Positions 18,409 through 27,886 are shown, counted from the first letter of the stretch. The stretch: 64,000 nucleotides of DNA from Pleionea mediterranea (GCF_003148745.1 NZ_QGGU01000004.1:1-64000), one strand, 5' to 3'. The notes: generated by a model from the letters alone, not told the origin. Numbers and translations: made by a program.

Positions 18409-19485
18409 TCACTCCTTAACAGAGAAGTTTACATGACCAAGTGGGCCAAATTCGGCTCGATATTGGCCAACCTTAGCTGGCAACATTTGCCCTAACGCGC
18501 CAGTGATTAACACCTGTTCATCGGTTATTGAATAGCCCTGAGCGATCAATTGGTTCACAAGCCACAACAGCGCCTGCCATTGATCGCCCAGTGCGTCTGA
18601 GCCCTTGCCCTGATTGATGGTTTTGCCATCGCGCGTAAGACTCACCGACAGTTGATTGAGATCGGGCGTGTGATTAATTGGTATTTCTGAGCCAAAAATA
18701 AAACTATGAGCCGCCACATTGGCTGCAATGATATCGGCGCCAGTCAATTTTGCGGATTGACTAATATCAGGCTTAGCAAACCCTAGATCGGGTAACTCAA
18801 TCACCGGTAACACAAACGCCACCAACGATTTTAGTTCCGTCACGGATGTTATAGGCGTTGTTACGCTGGTATTTAATCGAAAGCCTAGCTCTGTCTCAAC
18901 CATTAATTGGCCAAACTGAGACCTGTGCAAATCAGCGCTTAACGGCTGAGCGCCACTGTTGAATAAAACACCGGACAAAGGCTCCGATACGGCAAACTTG
19001 GCCTGGCCGGCGGCCGAGGTTAATCCGGCTTTGTAGCCAATAATTCGCTCATTGATTTTATGATTGTGCTTATCGTTATTCTGACGCAGTTCAACATAAT
19101 GTTTCTGTACACCATAAGCTTCATTGATTAACGACTGGCTGGTAGCGGATGATTGGTGATAAAACTGACTGAATAGTGGGATCGGTTTGCCCTGTTGCTT
19201 GTGCTGCAAAAGCATCTGGGCGAATTTTGCATGGGCTGTTGAGTTAGATTGTTTATCGTTCTCATTATCTGCATTTTTACCAGTACCTTCACCGTCACTA
19301 GTACCTGTTTCTTTACTGATTTCGGGTTGAGTAAGGGTCTGACTGTCAGTGTCATCAACCATAGACTGGGCGTTTATCGACACGGCAACAGAAACGCTGA
19401 TCATCAGGGTCATAAGTCGAACAAATGCACGACACACAGGTGCCATTAATCGAAAATGAACATAGCTCAGTGCAGAGTGGATCAT
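18409..19485 (-). CDS. Exported 2-keto-4-pentenoate hydratase-like (FAH superfamily) protein
   Basis: The 358-residue product has an N-terminal hydrophobic segment ending VSVAVSINAQS (about residues 23-41), which looks like a signal peptide or anchor. A Ser/Thr/Glu/Asp-rich linker follows to about residue 85. The C-terminal 260 residues match MhpD-type hydratases: IGYKAGLTSAAGQAKF, SGVLFNSGAQPL, ETELGFRLN, LPVIELPDLGF, ITGALGQMLPA. Members of this family are normally cytoplasmic, so export is unusual. It is the first gene of the leftward metabolic run. Confidence 0.8.
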   Translation of the reverse strand: MIHSALSYVHFRLMAPVCRAFVRLMTLMISVSVAVSINAQSMVDDTDSQTLTQPEISKETGTSDGEGTGKNADNENDKQSNSTAHAKFAQMLLQHKQQGKPIPLFSQFYHQSSATSQSLINEAYGVQKHYVELRQNNDKHNHKINERIIGYKAGLTSAAGQAKFAVSEPLSGVLFNSGAQPLSADLHRSQFGQLMVETELGFRLNTSVTTPITSVTELKSLVAFVLPVIELPDLGFAKPDISQSAKLTGADIIAANVAAHSFIFGSEIPINHTPDLNQLSVSLTRDGKTINQGKGSDALGDQWQALLWLVNQLIAQGYSITDEQVLITGALGQMLPAKVGQYRAEFGPLGHVNFSVKE

Positions 19486-19607
19486 AAGTCATGGCCTAAA
19501 AAATTAATGATGGTTGATGTTGTGATGACAACGGGCTGAGTGAAACTTCAGCATACCCGAATAAGCGATGACACTAAAGCCTGCATGCTACTCATTTAAC
19601 TGGTAGA

Positions 19608-21863
19608 ATGCCGCTCATGAATACGCATCCTATTTTACAATTTTTAAACGAAGCGCAGCAAAATGCGGTGACTTGTGACGCCCCGGCACTGTTGGTTCTT
19701 GCCGGAGCCGGTTCTGGAAAAACACGGGTTTTGGTGCATCGAATGGCATGGTTGATCAGTGAGTGTGGGCTATCCCCCCATGCATTGCTGGCGGTGACCT
19801 TTACCAATAAAGCGGCTCACGAAATGCGTGGCCGAATTGAAGATTTACTGGGTCGCCCGGCGGGAGCCATGTGGGTCGGTACTTTCCACGGCCTGGCTCA
19901 TCGATTACTCAGAGCCCATGCCCGTGATGCCGGGCTGGATGAAAATTTTCAGATCCTCGACAGCGACGATCAATTACGGATCGTCAAACGTGTAGTGCGT
20001 GAAATGGGGCTGGACGAAAACGAGTGGCAGCCAAAACAGGCGCAGTGGTTTATCAGTGCCCGAAAAGACGATGGCCAAAGACCACAAGATATCAAACACA
20101 ATGGTGATTTATTTACCGCCACCATGACTAGCATCTACTCCCATTATGAGCAGGCCTGTCGGCAATCGTCATTGGTGGACTTTGCGGAGTTATTATTGCG
20201 CGCGTATGAACTGCTGCGTGATAACGAACATTTGCGAACCCATTACCAGAATCGTTTTCGCCATGTGTTGGTCGATGAGTTTCAGGACACCAATGCTATT
20301 CAGTATCGATGGATAAAATTGATTTCCGGCAACACCAGTGCCATCACCATCGTTGGTGACGATGATCAGTCCATTTATGGTTGGCGTGGCGCAAAAATCG
20401 AAAACATCCATCGTTTTCAGCAAGAGTACAACGACAGCGAAACCATTCGACTGGAACAAAATTACCGTTCCACCTCAACCATTTTGCAGGCCGCCAATGC
20501 GGTGATCGCCAACAACAATGATCGGCTCGGAAAAAATTTATGGACCAGTGGTGATCAGGGCGAACCGATTTCTTTGTACGCGGCATTTAATGAACAGGAA
20601 GAAGCCCGCTTTATCGCTTCGCGCATTCAAGACTACGTTAATCAGGGCAACAACTACCGGGAGTGCGCCATTTTATATCGTTCCAATGCGCAATCACGTG
20701 TGCTGGAAGAAGCCTTATTACAACGGGGTATGCCATATCGAATTTATGGCGGACTGCGCTTTTTCGAACGCGCCGAAATTAAAGATACTCTGGCGTATTG
20801 TCGTCTGATTGCCAATCGTGATGACGATGCGGCTTTTGAACGGGTAGTGAACACTCCCACGCGAGGGCTCGGTCAAAAGTCGATTGAAGTGGTGCGCGAT
20901 ATTGCACGCAACCATAAAATTACCCTTTGGCAAGCCGCCAGTAAAGTGGTTGAAGAAAACCTGTTACCGGCGCGTGCCCGCAACGGACTGATGACGTTTC
21001 AGGAGTTGGTGGCGAACATGGAATCGGAAACCGGCGAAGCCGACTTACACGAGCTGATCGATTTTGTTATTGAAGCGTCGGGTTTGCTGGAGATGTATTT
21101 AAAAGAAAAAGGCGAAAAAGGATTAGCCCGAAAAGAAAACTTACAGGAACTGGTATCGGCTGCGCGTGAATTTGATATTGATCAATACCTGTATGACACG
21201 GAACTTGAGGCTGAAGAAGCTGGGTTACCTGAGTCGGCAGACGGTGAAAGTGGTTTGCCAGTGATGGAAGACGAAATGCCACCTCTGGTTGCTTTTCTGT
21301 CTCATGCTTCGTTAGAAGCTGGCGAAGCGCAAGCGGAAAAGTACGAAGATTCGGTACAACTGATGACCTTGCATTCGGCCAAAGGGCTTGAGTTTCCGGT
21401 GGTGTTTTTAACCGGGCTGGAAGAAAAATTATTTCCTCATCAAATGTCGATGGATGATATTGATGGCCTAGCTGAGGAGCGGCGCTTGTGTTACGTCGGT
21501 ATTACACGGGCGATGAAAAAACTTTATTTATTGCACGCCGAAAAACGCCGACTCTGGGGCAAAGAAACCTACCCATCGATTTCTCGCTTTGTTCGTGAAA
21601 TTCCCAGTTCTTTAATTGAAGAAGTCCGATTAAACGCTCAGGTCTCGCAACCTATGTTTGGTACTAGTTCATTGATGGACAGTGATCAGGGGCCAGAAGG
21701 TTTCCAGCTTGGGCAAATGGTTGAACACCCAAAGTTTGGTCACGGCGTGATTTTAAATTTTGAAGGCTCCGGCCCCCAGGCCAGAATACAAATCAACTTT
21801 GAATCGGTGGGCCCTAAGACTCTGGTGTTGGCTTATGCCAAACTTGAGCCGGTCATGGCCTAG
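19608..21863 (+). CDS. uvrD: DNA helicase II UvrD
   Basis: The roughly 750-residue SF1A 3'-5' helicase acts in nucleotide excision and mismatch repair. Motifs seen are Q-motif LNEAQQNAV, Walker A AGAGSGKTRVL, DEFQDTNAIQYRW, GDDDQSIYGWRGA, LEQNYRST, LMTLHSAKGLEF and YVGITRAMKKL. The C-terminal region with GQMVEHPKFGHGVIL is present. Two starts are possible, ATG 19608 or ATG 19617. I see no LexA-type operator in the 120 bases upstream. Confidence 0.97.
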   Translation: MPLMNTHPILQFLNEAQQNAVTCDAPALLVLAGAGSGKTRVLVHRMAWLISECGLSPHALLAVTFTNKAAHEMRGRIEDLLGRPAGAMWVGTFHGLAHRLLRAHARDAGLDENFQILDSDDQLRIVKRVVREMGLDENEWQPKQAQWFISARKDDGQRPQDIKHNGDLFTATMTSIYSHYEQACRQSSLVDFAELLLRAYELLRDNEHLRTHYQNRFRHVLVDEFQDTNAIQYRWIKLISGNTSAITIVGDDDQSIYGWRGAKIENIHRFQQEYNDSETIRLEQNYRSTSTILQAANAVIANNNDRLGKNLWTSGDQGEPISLYAAFNEQEEARFIASRIQDYVNQGNNYRECAILYRSNAQSRVLEEALLQRGMPYRIYGGLRFFERAEIKDTLAYCRLIANRDDDAAFERVVNTPTRGLGQKSIEVVRDIARNHKITLWQAASKVVEENLLPARARNGLMTFQELVANMESETGEADLHELIDFVIEASGLLEMYLKEKGEKGLARKENLQELVSAAREFDIDQYLYDTELEAEEAGLPESADGESGLPVMEDEMPPLVAFLSHASLEAGEAQAEKYEDSVQLMTLHSAKGLEFPVVFLTGLEEKLFPHQMSMDDIDGLAEERRLCYVGITRAMKKLYLLHAEKRRLWGKETYPSISRFVREIPSSLIEEVRLNAQVSQPMFGTSSLMDSDQGPEGFQLGQMVEHPKFGHGVILNFEGSGPQARIQINFESVGPKTLVLAYAKLEPVMA

Positions 21864-21892
21864 AGTGTATTTATTTTTCGTCTACATCTCAA

Positions 21893-21915
21893 AGAGCGAA
21901 AGATAAACACGCTCT
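21893..21915. repeat. GATAAACA stem-loop repeat, complete copy
   Basis: Arms AGAGCG and CGCTCT flank the loop AAAGATAAACA. It lies between the converging stops of uvrD and the TonB receptor gene. Same loop family as 5983-6009 and 30420-30438. Confidence 0.65.
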
Positions 21916-21945
21916 AGTATTGGATATCAATCAATTGGATATTAA

Positions 21946-23907
21946 TCAGAAATTGAATCTTATGCCAGCCAGCCAGTAGAAGCCTTGTTGGTTGGTAATG
22001 AGCTGATCTTGAGTAAAATTTTGAATATCGGTGGATATTAAATCTTCATCCAGTAGGTTTTTAGCCGTCAAAAACACATCAATGTTTTCGTGTTGGTACT
22101 GATAATGAATATTTAGTAATTGATGACTGTTGGCCATGGCTCTCGATGACACAAATTGATCGGACAAGCCAAGCGAGTGAGAGTCATTGACAGGATAAAG
22201 CACGCCTATGGATAACATAGTTTTAGGTGATACACCGGCCGCCATATCATCCTGAATGGAATCCCCCTGATGCAAGTAACTGGCATTGGCAAATAACGTC
22301 AAAGCTTCGCCTTCCCATTGATAGTCCAGTTCAAAACCGGAACGTTTTATCTCGCCAGTATTATCAAATTGAATAATACCTGATGAAATATTTCGTTGAA
22401 TTAAATCATCCGCTTTTACATAAAACAGATTGGCGACAAATAACTGATGATTGGACGAGTAAGTATAAGCCAAATCAAAGGTGCGAATTTTTTCGGCCGT
22501 TAAATCAGGGTTGCCCTGCAATGCCGGACCAAAGTTAATGCCCTGTTGAACAAAATTAGGAGAATTAAATCCTTCGGCAAATAAAAGTTTGATCGATTGA
22601 TGGTGATTTAATTGGTAAATAGCCGACGCCTGTGGCGAAAAATGTTCTCGACTGTTCTGATTGCTGACATAACGGCCGCCTAAAATAAATCGCCAATTAT
22701 TGAAAGTTAAATCGTTTTGAAAAAACAGCGCCTGTTCGTTTAAATCTCTTGCCTGCATAATAGGAACAAGCGTTGCGTTATTTTGCTGATTATAAACCTG
22801 GTACTCCGAGGTTTGTCTAAATTCGTACTCGTATCCCCAGAGAATAGAATAATGATGATTGATATGAGTATTGGCTTTTGCAGCAGTTCGCCAGCGATAA
22901 TTATCGGACTCGTCCTGAAAACGGAATCCACCGTTACCGGATTGACCTAAAGACACCAGCGAATTACGAATCGGAAATTTTAGTGAAAACTGATTGTAAT
23001 CCGCCGACAAGGTGAATTCTGTATTACCGATTTCGGAAGAATAATCCACATGTGCCAGTTTGCCACGATAGGTCAGTCCTTCGGTTAATAATGCTGGAAC
23101 TGAAATAGTATTATCCAGGTCATTGCTGATCGACTCAAAAGCTTGCAACATAAAACTGAAGTGATCGAAGCCTGCACGCAGCAGAACCGATTGTTTATCC
23201 ATGGATTGAATAAACTCTGTTTCATCGGGTAAACCAAAGTTGGGTGAAATATTTTCTATATAGGCTTGTTGTCCGGAGTCATTCTGTTTTTCTGCGGATA
23301 AGGTTAACCAGTAGGCGTCACTGTTTTTATTAAACACCAGCTGAGCATTAGAAATTGCTTCGCCAAACTGCCCGCGTAGCTGACTGTTGGTTGATTGATA
23401 GGTGATAATATTGATGACACCCGCGGAAGCATTGGTGCCGTAATAGACTGCAGCGGGTCCACGAATCACTTCTATATGGCTGATGGCATTAAAAGGGATA
23501 CCATGCAAAGGAATGGCTGAGTGACTGGGTGCCCAATAAGGCACTCCATCAAGTAAGAATAGAATTTTTTGATTAAAGCTGTCGACCAGTCCCCGGCTCA
23601 TAATGGCGCTATTATTCGACTGGGTATGTTGAAGTAACAGTCCGGGGACAAAGCCAATCATCTCTTCTAGCGATTGAACGCCCATCTTTTCCAAGGTTTT
23701 GCGGCTATATCGCGACACAATTAATGGTGCTTCAACAATTTTTTGTTGTTCATAAGAGGCAACGCTGACCTTGGTATTCAGTAATTGCTCGAGCGTGTAG
23801 TCGAATAATTTACCGTCGTGTTCCGTGTCAGCGTAAACAGTCACACAGGTTAAGGAAAGACCGATAAGCAGGCACCGATAGACCGAGCCTGTTAAACCTT
23901 GCAGCAT
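21946..23907 (-). CDS. TonB-dependent outer-membrane receptor
   Basis: The 653-residue protein starts with a signal peptide (cut near VYADTEHD). A plug domain follows (VSVASYEQQKIVEAPLIVSR; VQSLEEMIGFVPGLLL; IEVIRGPAAVYYGTNASAGVINI). A 22-strand beta-barrel region ends in the outer-membrane signature WLAGIRFNF. It should import a substrate across the outer membrane using TonB energy. The substrate is unknown: no ligand-biosynthesis genes and no convincing Fur box were seen nearby. The gene stands alone. Confidence 0.9.
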   Translation of the reverse strand: MLQGLTGSVYRCLLIGLSLTCVTVYADTEHDGKLFDYTLEQLLNTKVSVASYEQQKIVEAPLIVSRYSRKTLEKMGVQSLEEMIGFVPGLLLQHTQSNNSAIMSRGLVDSFNQKILFLLDGVPYWAPSHSAIPLHGIPFNAISHIEVIRGPAAVYYGTNASAGVINIITYQSTNSQLRGQFGEAISNAQLVFNKNSDAYWLTLSAEKQNDSGQQAYIENISPNFGLPDETEFIQSMDKQSVLLRAGFDHFSFMLQAFESISNDLDNTISVPALLTEGLTYRGKLAHVDYSSEIGNTEFTLSADYNQFSLKFPIRNSLVSLGQSGNGGFRFQDESDNYRWRTAAKANTHINHHYSILWGYEYEFRQTSEYQVYNQQNNATLVPIMQARDLNEQALFFQNDLTFNNWRFILGGRYVSNQNSREHFSPQASAIYQLNHHQSIKLLFAEGFNSPNFVQQGINFGPALQGNPDLTAEKIRTFDLAYTYSSNHQLFVANLFYVKADDLIQRNISSGIIQFDNTGEIKRSGFELDYQWEGEALTLFANASYLHQGDSIQDDMAAGVSPKTMLSIGVLYPVNDSHSLGLSDQFVSSRAMANSHQLLNIHYQYQHENIDVFLTAKNLLDEDLISTDIQNFTQDQLITNQQGFYWLAGIRFNF

Positions 23908-24041
23908 AATTGACCTTTGTGGATGAGTTTTTATTCAGAATTGCCAGTATTCAGTATAGTCGGCAAAATCAAAAACTCGAATGTAAATATCACACAGCAA
24001 AATTTAAATAACGGTCTGTTTCATTAAACAATACGTTTACA

Positions 24042-24443
24042 TTACTGCTCATTCAGTTTCGTGCGCACATAATCGGTCTCTTTGGTGGTGATTTCATGTT
24101 GGTGGCCAAAGGGATCATTAAAATACAACGACAGACTAAGTTGATGATCACTATAGCGATTAAGCAGGTTGTGCTGTTGCAAATGTTGTTTCCAGAGTAA
24201 AAAATCTTTGCCGGATGCATTTAAGGCAAGGGCATCTGTTGGCGTAAAGTTGTCACTTTCAAACAGGGCCAGATGAATGTTGTCGTCATCATTTTTTAAC
24301 ATCAGTGGCCCTTTATTGGTATTCCAGTTGTCATATTGTTGATCCACCGATAGACCTAATATTTCTTTATACCAATCAGCGGCTTTGGATTTGTTAGGTA
24401 CATTTAAGTGGATATGATCGATACCGTTTAATTTAGGCAGCAT
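24042..24443 (-). CDS. VOC (glyoxalase/bleomycin-resistance fold) family protein
   Basis: The 133-residue protein has a single vicinal-oxygen-chelate domain. Candidate metal ligands are His in GIDHIHLNV, His in NIHLALFES and Glu in HQHEITTKE. Such proteins act as metalloenzymes or antibiotic/thiol-conjugate resistance proteins. It starts with a good ribosome binding site (AAGGAATAAC before ATG) and follows a 56-residue ORF by 48 bases. Both lie downstream of a SoxR-type promoter, which suggests induction by redox-active compounds. Confidence 0.82.
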   Translation of the reverse strand: MLPKLNGIDHIHLNVPNKSKAADWYKEILGLSVDQQYDNWNTNKGPLMLKNDDDNIHLALFESDNFTPTDALALNASGKDFLLWKQHLQQHNLLNRYSDHQLSLSLYFNDPFGHQHEITTKETDYVRTKLNEQ

Positions 24444-24491
24444 AAAGTTATTCCTTAAATTGATTTAGTGTTTTTTAACGAAAATAGTTTG

Positions 24492-24662
24492 TTATTTATT
24501 AGCCATAGTGCCATTAAACACTTTGTAAAAATCCCGAGAAAAAGTGATCGCTTGTTCCTTCGGTTGGTGAATCACTCTAGAAGGCGAATGTTTTATTTCG
24601 GCGTGAGGATTGGTTTGCTTTTTAGTAGAAATTACAGGGTTTGCCTGAATAAATAAGGTCAT
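24492..24662 (-). CDS. Small 56-residue protein in the SoxR-controlled operon
   Basis: The ORF starts at an ATG preceded by GGAGAAAAATC, an excellent ribosome binding site. It begins MTLFIQANPVISTKKQTN and ends FYKVFNGTMANK. It is hydrophilic and basic with no membrane segment or cysteine. Its promoter is the SoxR-type element at 24696-24726, and the VOC gene follows. I do not recognise a family. Confidence 0.6.
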   Translation of the reverse strand: MTLFIQANPVISTKKQTNPHAEIKHSPSRVIHQPKEQAITFSRDFYKVFNGTMANK

Positions 24663-24695
24663 GATTTTTCTCCATGAATGTTTTTGACTTTGCAG

Positions 24696-24726
24696 AGTCT
24701 AAAACCTCAAGTAAGCTTGAGGTCAA
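24696..24726 (-). promoter_or_regulatory. SoxR box and SoxR-type promoter
   Basis: The dyad CCTCAAGTAAGCTTGAGG (24705-24722) is nearly identical to the E. coli soxS operator. On the minus strand it is bracketed by TTGACC (24721-24726) and TAGACT (24696-24701) with the 19-base spacer typical of MerR-family promoters. It points at the 56-residue ORF and VOC gene. The soxR ATG lies 28 bases to the right, so SoxR probably controls both directions. Confidence 0.88.
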
Positions 24727-24749
24727 GGATTTTTTATGGAGAAATCGAT

Positions 24750-25190
24750 ATGGCAAAAGCAACGGTGTATTGGAGTGTGGGGCAGGTGGCAAAACGTGCC
24801 GGTGTATCTGTGTCGACATTGCATTACTACGAAGCCGAAGGCTTAATACAGTGTTATCGCAATGCGGGTAATCAGCGACGATACAAGCCGAGCATTTTGC
24901 GTCGTATTGCGGTAATTAAAACGGCACAAAAGCTAGGTGTTGCGTTAAGTGAAATCAAGCAGGCATTAAATGAGTTGCCAAATCGTCGCACGCCAACCAC
25001 CGAAGACTGGCAAAAATTATCGGTAAAATGGCGAGACAGTTTGCAGCAACGCATCGATCAACTGGAGAAATTAAGGGACCAACTGGACGGTTGTATTGGC
25101 TGTGGTTGTTTATCGTTAAAAGCCTGCTCGTTACGGAATCCAAATGATGAAGCTCATTCACGAGGAACGGGGGCTGTATTTTTAAAATGA
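24750..25190 (+). CDS. soxR: Redox-sensing MerR-family regulator SoxR
   Basis: The 146-residue protein has a MerR helix-turn-helix (WSVGQVAKRAGVSVSTLHYY), the dimerisation helix, and the [2Fe-2S]-binding motif CIGCGCLSLKAC that defines SoxR. It activates target promoters when the cluster is oxidised by redox-cycling compounds. The ATG at 24750 follows GGAG at a good distance; a longer reading frame runs through the SoxR box and is rejected. Its likely target is the divergent small ORF/VOC operon. No soxS is visible. Confidence 0.94.
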   Translation: MAKATVYWSVGQVAKRAGVSVSTLHYYEAEGLIQCYRNAGNQRRYKPSILRRIAVIKTAQKLGVALSEIKQALNELPNRRTPTTEDWQKLSVKWRDSLQQRIDQLEKLRDQLDGCIGCGCLSLKACSLRNPNDEAHSRGTGAVFLK

Positions 25191-25277
25191 TTTAACGCTG
25201 TATCATCAAGTACAGTATTTTTGAGATAGCTTCTAGTATTAACTTTTAGAAGTAACTTTGAAATTATTCGCAGTACA

Positions 25278-25333
25278 GCCGTTATACCCTTAAGTATGAA
25301 GGTTTTTCGATAATGCTTAAGTGATATAACGGC
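25278..25333. repeat. Long imperfect inverted repeat between convergent genes
   Basis: GCCGTTATA (25278-25286) pairs with TATAACGGC (25325-25333), and the inner CTTAAG pairs with CTTAAG, leaving a loop of about 21 bases. It sits between the soxR stop and the stop of the leftward membrane-protein gene. It may act as a terminator for both, though no T-run is present. Confidence 0.5.
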
Positions 25334-25383
25334 ATATTCTAATCAATTCTGATTTAAATGCGATTCAAATGCGATTTAAATCA

Positions 25384-25947
25384 TCAGACACCATGTGGCC
25401 AAAGCCAGGCAAACATTGCACCCGTCAATAACGCATAAACCAGCGCATCAAATAAAAACTTAAAGGTTGTAGACCATTTTCGATTCCACCAGATGGAGTC
25501 CTGTATTAATGCCAGGCCATAACCCATAAAGGCTGTGGTAGCTGTAAGCCTCATAACGCTGGCAAAATCCACAAGAACCGTTTGAGCCTGAGTGGCGACA
25601 TAAGCGGTGAATAATCCCACCAGCAAAGAATAGATAAACCAGAACAGCAAGCTCTTACCCATGGCATAAGGGCCATTTGGCATCACGGTCATCATCATTA
25701 CCGGTCCCTGATCCATCTTTTGTTGAAACTCCGGGGTGCCCATTGCTTTCATACTGCCAGCGTAAGGGGTGGTGTAATCGCCAGGCGGTATGTTTAGCGC
25801 TGCGGTGGCTTCTCGAAACTTGTCTTCATTTGGCAGTTTCGACATATTGGAGCGGTGATAGGTAAGTGCCATATGAATAACGGAACTGATGATAAATACG
25901 GCGATGGCGGACAGTAATACTGGCAGCCAGAGTGCTAATAGAGACAT
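25384..25947 (-). CDS. Integral membrane protein of unknown function
   Basis: The 187-residue protein has about four membrane segments: residues 5-28, 98-120, 125-148 and 162-184. A soluble loop at 30-90 contains KLPNEDKFREATAALNIPPG and the Met-rich PVMMMTVMPNG. The ATG follows AAGGAATCATC. I do not recognise a characterised family. It has no close cotranscribed neighbour. Confidence 0.7.
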   Translation of the reverse strand: MSLLALWLPVLLSAIAVFIISSVIHMALTYHRSNMSKLPNEDKFREATAALNIPPGDYTTPYAGSMKAMGTPEFQQKMDQGPVMMMTVMPNGPYAMGKSLLFWFIYSLLVGLFTAYVATQAQTVLVDFASVMRLTATTAFMGYGLALIQDSIWWNRKWSTTFKFLFDALVYALLTGAMFAWLWPHGV

Positions 25948-26082
25948 GATGATTCCTTATTATTATGGTTGGTTCATCTCTCAGTGTAATGCAGAGGCGA
26001 CAATAATTCCTGTTCGATAATTAAATCGGGTAAACAAGTTGAATGCAAAAGATATGAGGGCAATAGAAAAGGGGGCTGAACA

Positions 26083-26114
26083 CTCGAATACCCGACGATT
26101 TACGAGTATTCGAG
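26083..26114. repeat. Inverted repeat, 9-base arms
   Basis: CTCGAATAC (26083-26091) and GTATTCGAG (26106-26114) are perfect arms separated by 14 bases. It lies downstream of the DUF3192 gene and upstream of the membrane-protein gene, both leftward. Role unknown; a weak terminator or operator is possible. Confidence 0.45.
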
Positions 26115-26205
26115 GCAATGGTTCTAATGAGCTAATCGTTTGCTGGAGTAATGTATTTTTGTGAGAAGACTATTCTTGTGAGTAATCTATTCTGGATTAC
26201 CGAAT

Positions 26206-26580
26206 CTAAGGTTGGTGCTTTAACAGTACCGATTGTCCCCAGCCGAGTAGCTTACCTTCTTTAAAGACCAGTGGTGTGGTTTCATCGCGTGAGGTTTTGC
26301 CATCATCGTGACGGTGGTGGGTGCGATAAAACAGCACAATGTAGGTTTTTCCCTGTTTTTCGAAGCCCTCAGAGTCATCGGCCGGACCCAGCAGGTCGGT
26401 AACCTGATTGATGTCTGTTCCAATCGACAGCTCTGTGATAATACTGCGGTTTTCGGTTTGACGAACTTTCCAGCTTGATGAGCTGTCTGAATCTTTATCG
26501 TCGTGTACCGTGATGACACAGCCGGATAAAACAGCAATGGTTGCGCTTAAGGCTATTGCGCGGGTAAGTTTATTGTTCAT
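26206..26580 (-). CDS. DUF3192 family lipoprotein
   Basis: The roughly 124-residue product has a signal peptide with lipobox LSGC (starting MNNKLTRAIALSATIAVLSG). The DUF3192 core follows: SIGTDINQVTDLLGPADDSE, YIVLFYRTHH and TPLVFKEGKLLGWG. It resembles SmpA/BamE-like small lipoproteins in fold. The ATG at 26580 has AGGAAA upstream; a longer in-frame start at 26607 adds nine non-signal residues and is less likely. Confidence 0.82.
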   Translation of the reverse strand: MNNKLTRAIALSATIAVLSGCVITVHDDKDSDSSSSWKVRQTENRSIITELSIGTDINQVTDLLGPADDSEGFEKQGKTYIVLFYRTHHRHDDGKTSRDETTPLVFKEGKLLGWGQSVLLKHQP

Positions 26581-26885
26581 ATTGTTGGGTTTCCTGATAG
26601 ATTCCATTTAAAGATTTAGAAATTGAGTATAAGTCAAAGTTTAAACGTAAAGCAGAGCTTATTAAATTAAGGCGTATAAAGTCACACCGATTGTTCAGAT
26701 TAAACCATTAAAAGTGTAAATCTGTGAGCAAAACGTAACAAAAAATATTTTTGCGCTTCATACTGTTAACAGCGTATTTATCTTTTGTACTACACCGGTG
26801 ATGGATTGTTGAATGTATAATAGAGTCCGTTAAGAAACGGAATGAATAGTAATGTATTAATGACCAACTTTTTTATGAGAATACA

Positions 26886-27734
26886 GTGAGTGAATTGAAA
26901 ACAAACACTAAGCGCTATGCGGTGATTGGTAATCCGGTGGAACACAGTTTGTCGCCGGGTATTCATCAGCAGTTTGCGGCGCAATTTCAGCCATTAGATC
27001 GAGCTTTTAGTTACGAAAAAATACTCGCCAGTCAGCAGGGCTTTGCCACAAAAGTCAGCTCCTTTTTTGCCGATGGTGGGCTCGGTATGAATGTGACATT
27101 GCCATTCAAGCATGATGCGTTTCAATTGTGTAAGCAGGTGTCGGAGCGAGTAGAGCAGTGCCAGTCGGTGAATACTTTGTACCTTAATGAGCAGCAACAG
27201 ATTTGCGGTGAAACCACCGATGGTGCCGGTTTATTAAATGACCTGAAAAATAAAGGCATGAGTACTGCCGGACGACAGATATTGGTGTTGGGTGCTGGCG
27301 GCGCAGCGCGATCGATTATTCCTGAACTATTAGCGCAACAGGCTTCGGTGCAGTTGCTTAACCGGACTCAGGCAAACGCAGAGCAACTGATTAAGGCATT
27401 CGGCAGTCTGGGCGATATAACTTTATGTGAAAAATCCACCAGCGGCGCGCCCAATAATTTTGATTTAATCATTAATACATTGCCGAAAGACGGTGAACAT
27501 TGGCTTGAGGCTTACTCTATTCGCTCTTTATCGGGCACCCATGTGTACGACATCAGTTACGGCGAAAGAGCCGAACCCTTTTTGCAATGGTGTCGTGATC
27601 ACAAAGCTTACTCTGTATTTGATGGCTGGGGGATGTTAGTGGAGCAGGCGGCATTATCGTTTCAGCTCTGGCATGGCTTACGTCCGGACACCAGAATGTT
27701 AATTCAGCAGGGCAGCGAGGGATTGAGCGACTAA
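26886..27734 (+). CDS. aroE: Shikimate dehydrogenase
   Basis: The 282-residue NADP-dependent enzyme reduces 3-dehydroshikimate in aromatic amino-acid synthesis. It has GNPVEHSLSPGIHQQFA (substrate site), NVTLPFKHDAF with the catalytic Lys, TTDGAGLLNDL, and the nucleotide-binding VLGAGGAARSII. A GTG start is used. The length is slightly above the family norm of about 270. Confidence 0.95.
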   Translation: MSELKTNTKRYAVIGNPVEHSLSPGIHQQFAAQFQPLDRAFSYEKILASQQGFATKVSSFFADGGLGMNVTLPFKHDAFQLCKQVSERVEQCQSVNTLYLNEQQQICGETTDGAGLLNDLKNKGMSTAGRQILVLGAGGAARSIIPELLAQQASVQLLNRTQANAEQLIKAFGSLGDITLCEKSTSGAPNNFDLIINTLPKDGEHWLEAYSIRSLSGTHVYDISYGERAEPFLQWCRDHKAYSVFDGWGMLVEQAALSFQLWHGLRPDTRMLIQQGSEGLSD

Positions 27735-27886
27735 CAGCAGGCGGCCAGAAATTGGGCGGTTAATATTCTGAGTTCGGCTGGGGGTTATTCGTGATAATCG
27801 CCATTCAAGAAACATTATTTGCATAAGGTATAATTCTATCTGGCAGCAATATGAAAAGAACACAATTTAAGTGGACAGTCGATATT

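Noticed and set aside
19490-19607. LexA operator upstream of uvrD
   Set aside because: E. coli uvrD has one, but no CTG-N10-CAG site is present here.
24678-24749. Longer N-terminus for SoxR (24 extra residues)
   Set aside because: It would be translated through the SoxR operator, has no ribosome binding site, and the ATG at 24750 has GGAG at the right distance and matches the usual SoxR start.
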